Shown here: positions 21,698 to 23,106 of the stretch, piece by piece
Layout: every line of letters begins with the position of its first letter
How positions within the stretch are numbered: position 1 is the stretch's first letter
Source: DATKSS01 sp049582065
GTDB taxonomy: Bacteria > Chloroflexota > Dormibacteria > Dormibacterales > Dormibacteraceae
Reading direction: 5' to 3'
Assembly: GCA_049582065.1 (NCBI GenBank)
Contig: JBAUTF010000079.1
Span: forward strand, 1-23,106
DNA: 23,106 nt
Notes under the pieces: generated by a model
What the model was told of the DNA's origin: nothing
What the model saw: only the letters and a program-made list of their open reading frames with translations
The model's database searches: none
Translations under genes and position numbers: made by a program

Positions 21698-22866
21698 GCA
21701 AAACGGTGGCGGGCGCCAAGCGCCTCGGCCTGATCCCGCCGTACCTGTTCGCCGAGATCGACCGTAAGGTGCAGGAGAAGAAGCGCGCGGGGGTCGACGT
21801 GATATCGCTCGGCATCGGCGACCCGGATCTGCCCACGCCGAAGCGCATCGTCAGCGTCCTGCAGGAGGCTGCCGCCGACCCGGCGAACCACCACTATCCG
21901 TCGTACTTCGGCTTGACGGAGCTGCGTGAGTCGATCTCCGGCTGGTACCGCGACCGCTCCGGAGTGAACCTGGACCCCGCCACCGAGATCCTGCCGACGC
22001 TCGGCAGCAAGGACGGGATCAGCCACGTGGCGCTCGCGCTGGTCGATCCTGGCGACGTCGTGCTGGCGCCCGACCCCGGCTACACCGTCTACGTGACCGG
22101 AGCCGTGATGGCGGGAGCCGACCCGTACATCATGCCGCTCACCGCGAAGCACAGCTGGCTGCCGGACCTCGACGCCATCCCCGAGGACGTGGCGCGAAAG
22201 GCGCGGCTGATGTGGCTGAACTACCCGAACAATCCGACCGCCGCCACCGCGGACCGGGAGTTCCTCGAGCGTGCTGTCGATTTCTGCCGGCGCCACGACA
22301 TCGTGCTCTGCCACGACGCTCCTTACTCTGAGATCGCTTTCGACGGCTACCGGCCGCTCACGCTCTTCGAGATCCCCGGAGCGAAGGACGTCGGTCTGGA
22401 GTTCCACTCCCTCTCGAAGACCTACAACATGACCGGGTGGCGCATCGGATGGGTCTGCGGAAGAGCCGACCTCGTGAACCTCATCGGACAGCTGAAGACC
22501 AACATCGACTCGGGGATCTTCCAGGCGGTGCAGTGGGCCGCGATCGAGGCGATGAATGGAGTAGAGGCCGAGACGTTCGCCGCTTGCGAAATCTACGCAC
22601 GGCGGCACAGGCTGGTCGCAGACACGCTGAACGAGCTGGGCTGGAACATCAAGCCCCCTCGTGCGACCTTTTATGTGTGGGCGCCGGTCCCGGACGGCTA
22701 TGACTCGATCGGGTTCGCAAGCCACGTGCTCGACGAGGTGGGGGTCAACATCACGCCCGGCGTCGGCTTCGGCAAGTATGGCGAGGGGTATTTCCGGCTT
22801 TCGGTGACCGCTCCTGATGCCCGCCTCGAAGAGGCGATGGCCCGCATGAGGAAGCTCAAGCTCTGA
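21694..22866 (+). CDS. dapL: LL-diaminopimelate aminotransferase (DapL type)
   Basis: This fold-type I PLP aminotransferase should convert tetrahydrodipicolinate directly to LL-diaminopimelate with glutamate, bypassing the succinylase or acetylase steps. Seen are LGIGDPDLPTP, YPSYFGLTELRESIS, LGSKDGISHVALALVDPGD, LNYPNNPTAA, the PLP lysine in SLSKTYNMTGWRIGW (Lys242) and GVGFGKYGEGYFRLS. LGSKDGI and NYPNNPT are typical of the DapL branch. The length is 390 aa. TTG 21694 has GAGGG (21682-21686) 7 bases upstream and overlaps the miaA stop as TTGA. With dapA and dapB at the other end of the window it completes most of the short DapL route. A related aminotransferase with other substrates cannot be fully excluded. 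Confidence 0.88.
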   Translation: MSKTVAGAKRLGLIPPYLFAEIDRKVQEKKRAGVDVISLGIGDPDLPTPKRIVSVLQEAAADPANHHYPSYFGLTELRESISGWYRDRSGVNLDPATEILPTLGSKDGISHVALALVDPGDVVLAPDPGYTVYVTGAVMAGADPYIMPLTAKHSWLPDLDAIPEDVARKARLMWLNYPNNPTAATADREFLERAVDFCRRHDIVLCHDAPYSEIAFDGYRPLTLFEIPGAKDVGLEFHSLSKTYNMTGWRIGWVCGRADLVNLIGQLKTNIDSGIFQAVQWAAIEAMNGVEAETFAACEIYARRHRLVADTLNELGWNIKPPRATFYVWAPVPDGYDSIGFASHVLDEVGVNITPGVGFGKYGEGYFRLSVTAPDARLEEAMARMRKLKL

Positions 22867-22869
22867 AAT

Positions 22870-22955
22870 CCCCACGAAATCCGAGGCTTCGCCGCGACCG
22901 GGGTCCCCGCGAACTCAAGCCGAAGGCTGCGAGTTCGTGGGGTCTTTTCGTGGGG
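22870..22955 (+). terminator. Hairpin terminator after dapL with a competing upstream arm
   Basis: CCCCGCGAACTC (22905-22916) pairs with GAGTTCGTGGGG (22931-22942), 12 bp with one G-U. A small AGCC/GGCT stem sits inside, and TCTTTT (22943-22948) follows. Upstream, CCCCACGAA (22870-22878) can pair with TTCGTGGGG at 22934-22942 or at 22947-22955. The structure ends the dapL transcript before hflX and could switch between alternative folds. Confidence 0.75.
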
Positions 22956-22966
22956 GCCCCGTTCAA

Positions 22967-23106
22967 ATGATCACGACCAGGACGCCGCGCGAGCGGGCCT
23001 ATCTCGTCGGAGTGATGCTCCCCGGCAGCACCCCCGAGACCGTGCGCGATCAGATGGCCGAGCTGGCCGATCTGGCGAGGACGGCCGGGGCGGAGGTCGT
23101 CGGCTC
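22967..23106 (+). CDS. hflX: GTPase HflX, N-terminal fragment
   Basis: The gene runs off the window after about 46 codons. The N-terminus RERAYLVGVMLPGS ... ELADLARTAGAEVVG matches the start of HflX, a ribosome-associated GTPase that splits stalled or stressed ribosomes. The GTPase domain itself is outside. The ATG lies 10 bases after GGGGG (22952-22956). The position after miaA (here with dapL between) matches the miaA-hflX linkage in many bacteria, which supports the call. Confidence 0.85.
   Translation, partial: MITTRTPRERAYLVGVMLPGSTPETVRDQMAELADLARTAGAEVVG

Overview
The window is a densely packed, high-GC bacterial housekeeping region. Almost every gene is on the + strand and many neighbours overlap by four bases. 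The gene order matches the long block known from Bacillus-type genomes: pnp, asd, dapA, rnj, ftsK, rodZ-like, pgsA, cinA, recA, rny, ymdB, spoVS, miaB, mutS, mutL, miaA, hflX. Here dapB, a family-4 uracil-DNA glycosylase, recX and dapL are mixed in. High GC, a Gram-positive-type LexA box, RNases J and Y together, SpoVS, and a DapL-type lysine route suggest a deep-branching Terrabacteria lineage such as Chloroflexota or Dormibacterota. That placement is inference; the sequence has no rRNA to settle it.

Layout. 1-501 is the 3' end of pnp. 606-3298 is a diaminopimelate/lysine cluster (dapB, asd, dapA), followed by udg (3306-3923) and rnj (3952-5625). A pair of small zinc-ribbon genes converges on a five-copy tandem array of perfect hairpins (5988-6142). 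ftsK (6531-8831), a RodZ-like gene and a fused pgsA-pncC gene come next. recA follows behind its own promoter, whose -35/-10 spacer holds a LexA box, and recX overlaps its end. rny has a hairpin-rich leader and ends at a clear intrinsic terminator. Then come the ymdB-like gene, spoVS, miaB, mutS, mutL, miaA and dapL as a near-continuous run. This ends at a hairpin terminator ahead of the truncated hflX.

The genes form several functional sets: peptidoglycan/lysine precursor synthesis (dapB, asd, dapA, dapL), RNA turnover (pnp, rnj, rny), DNA repair and SOS (udg, recA, recX, mutS, mutL), tRNA A37 modification (miaA, miaB), and chromosome segregation, envelope and phospholipid functions (ftsK, rodZ-like, pgsA).

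I found no defence system, mobile element, CRISPR array, RNA gene or clearly novel multi-gene system. The points worth a second look are these: three genes (udg, miaB, miaA) whose family-typical N-termini seem to need CTG starts; the PgsA-PncC fusion; the tandem hairpin array; palindromic sequence inside and at the end of miaB; a MutL endonuclease-motif substitution; and the LexA-controlled recA promoter.
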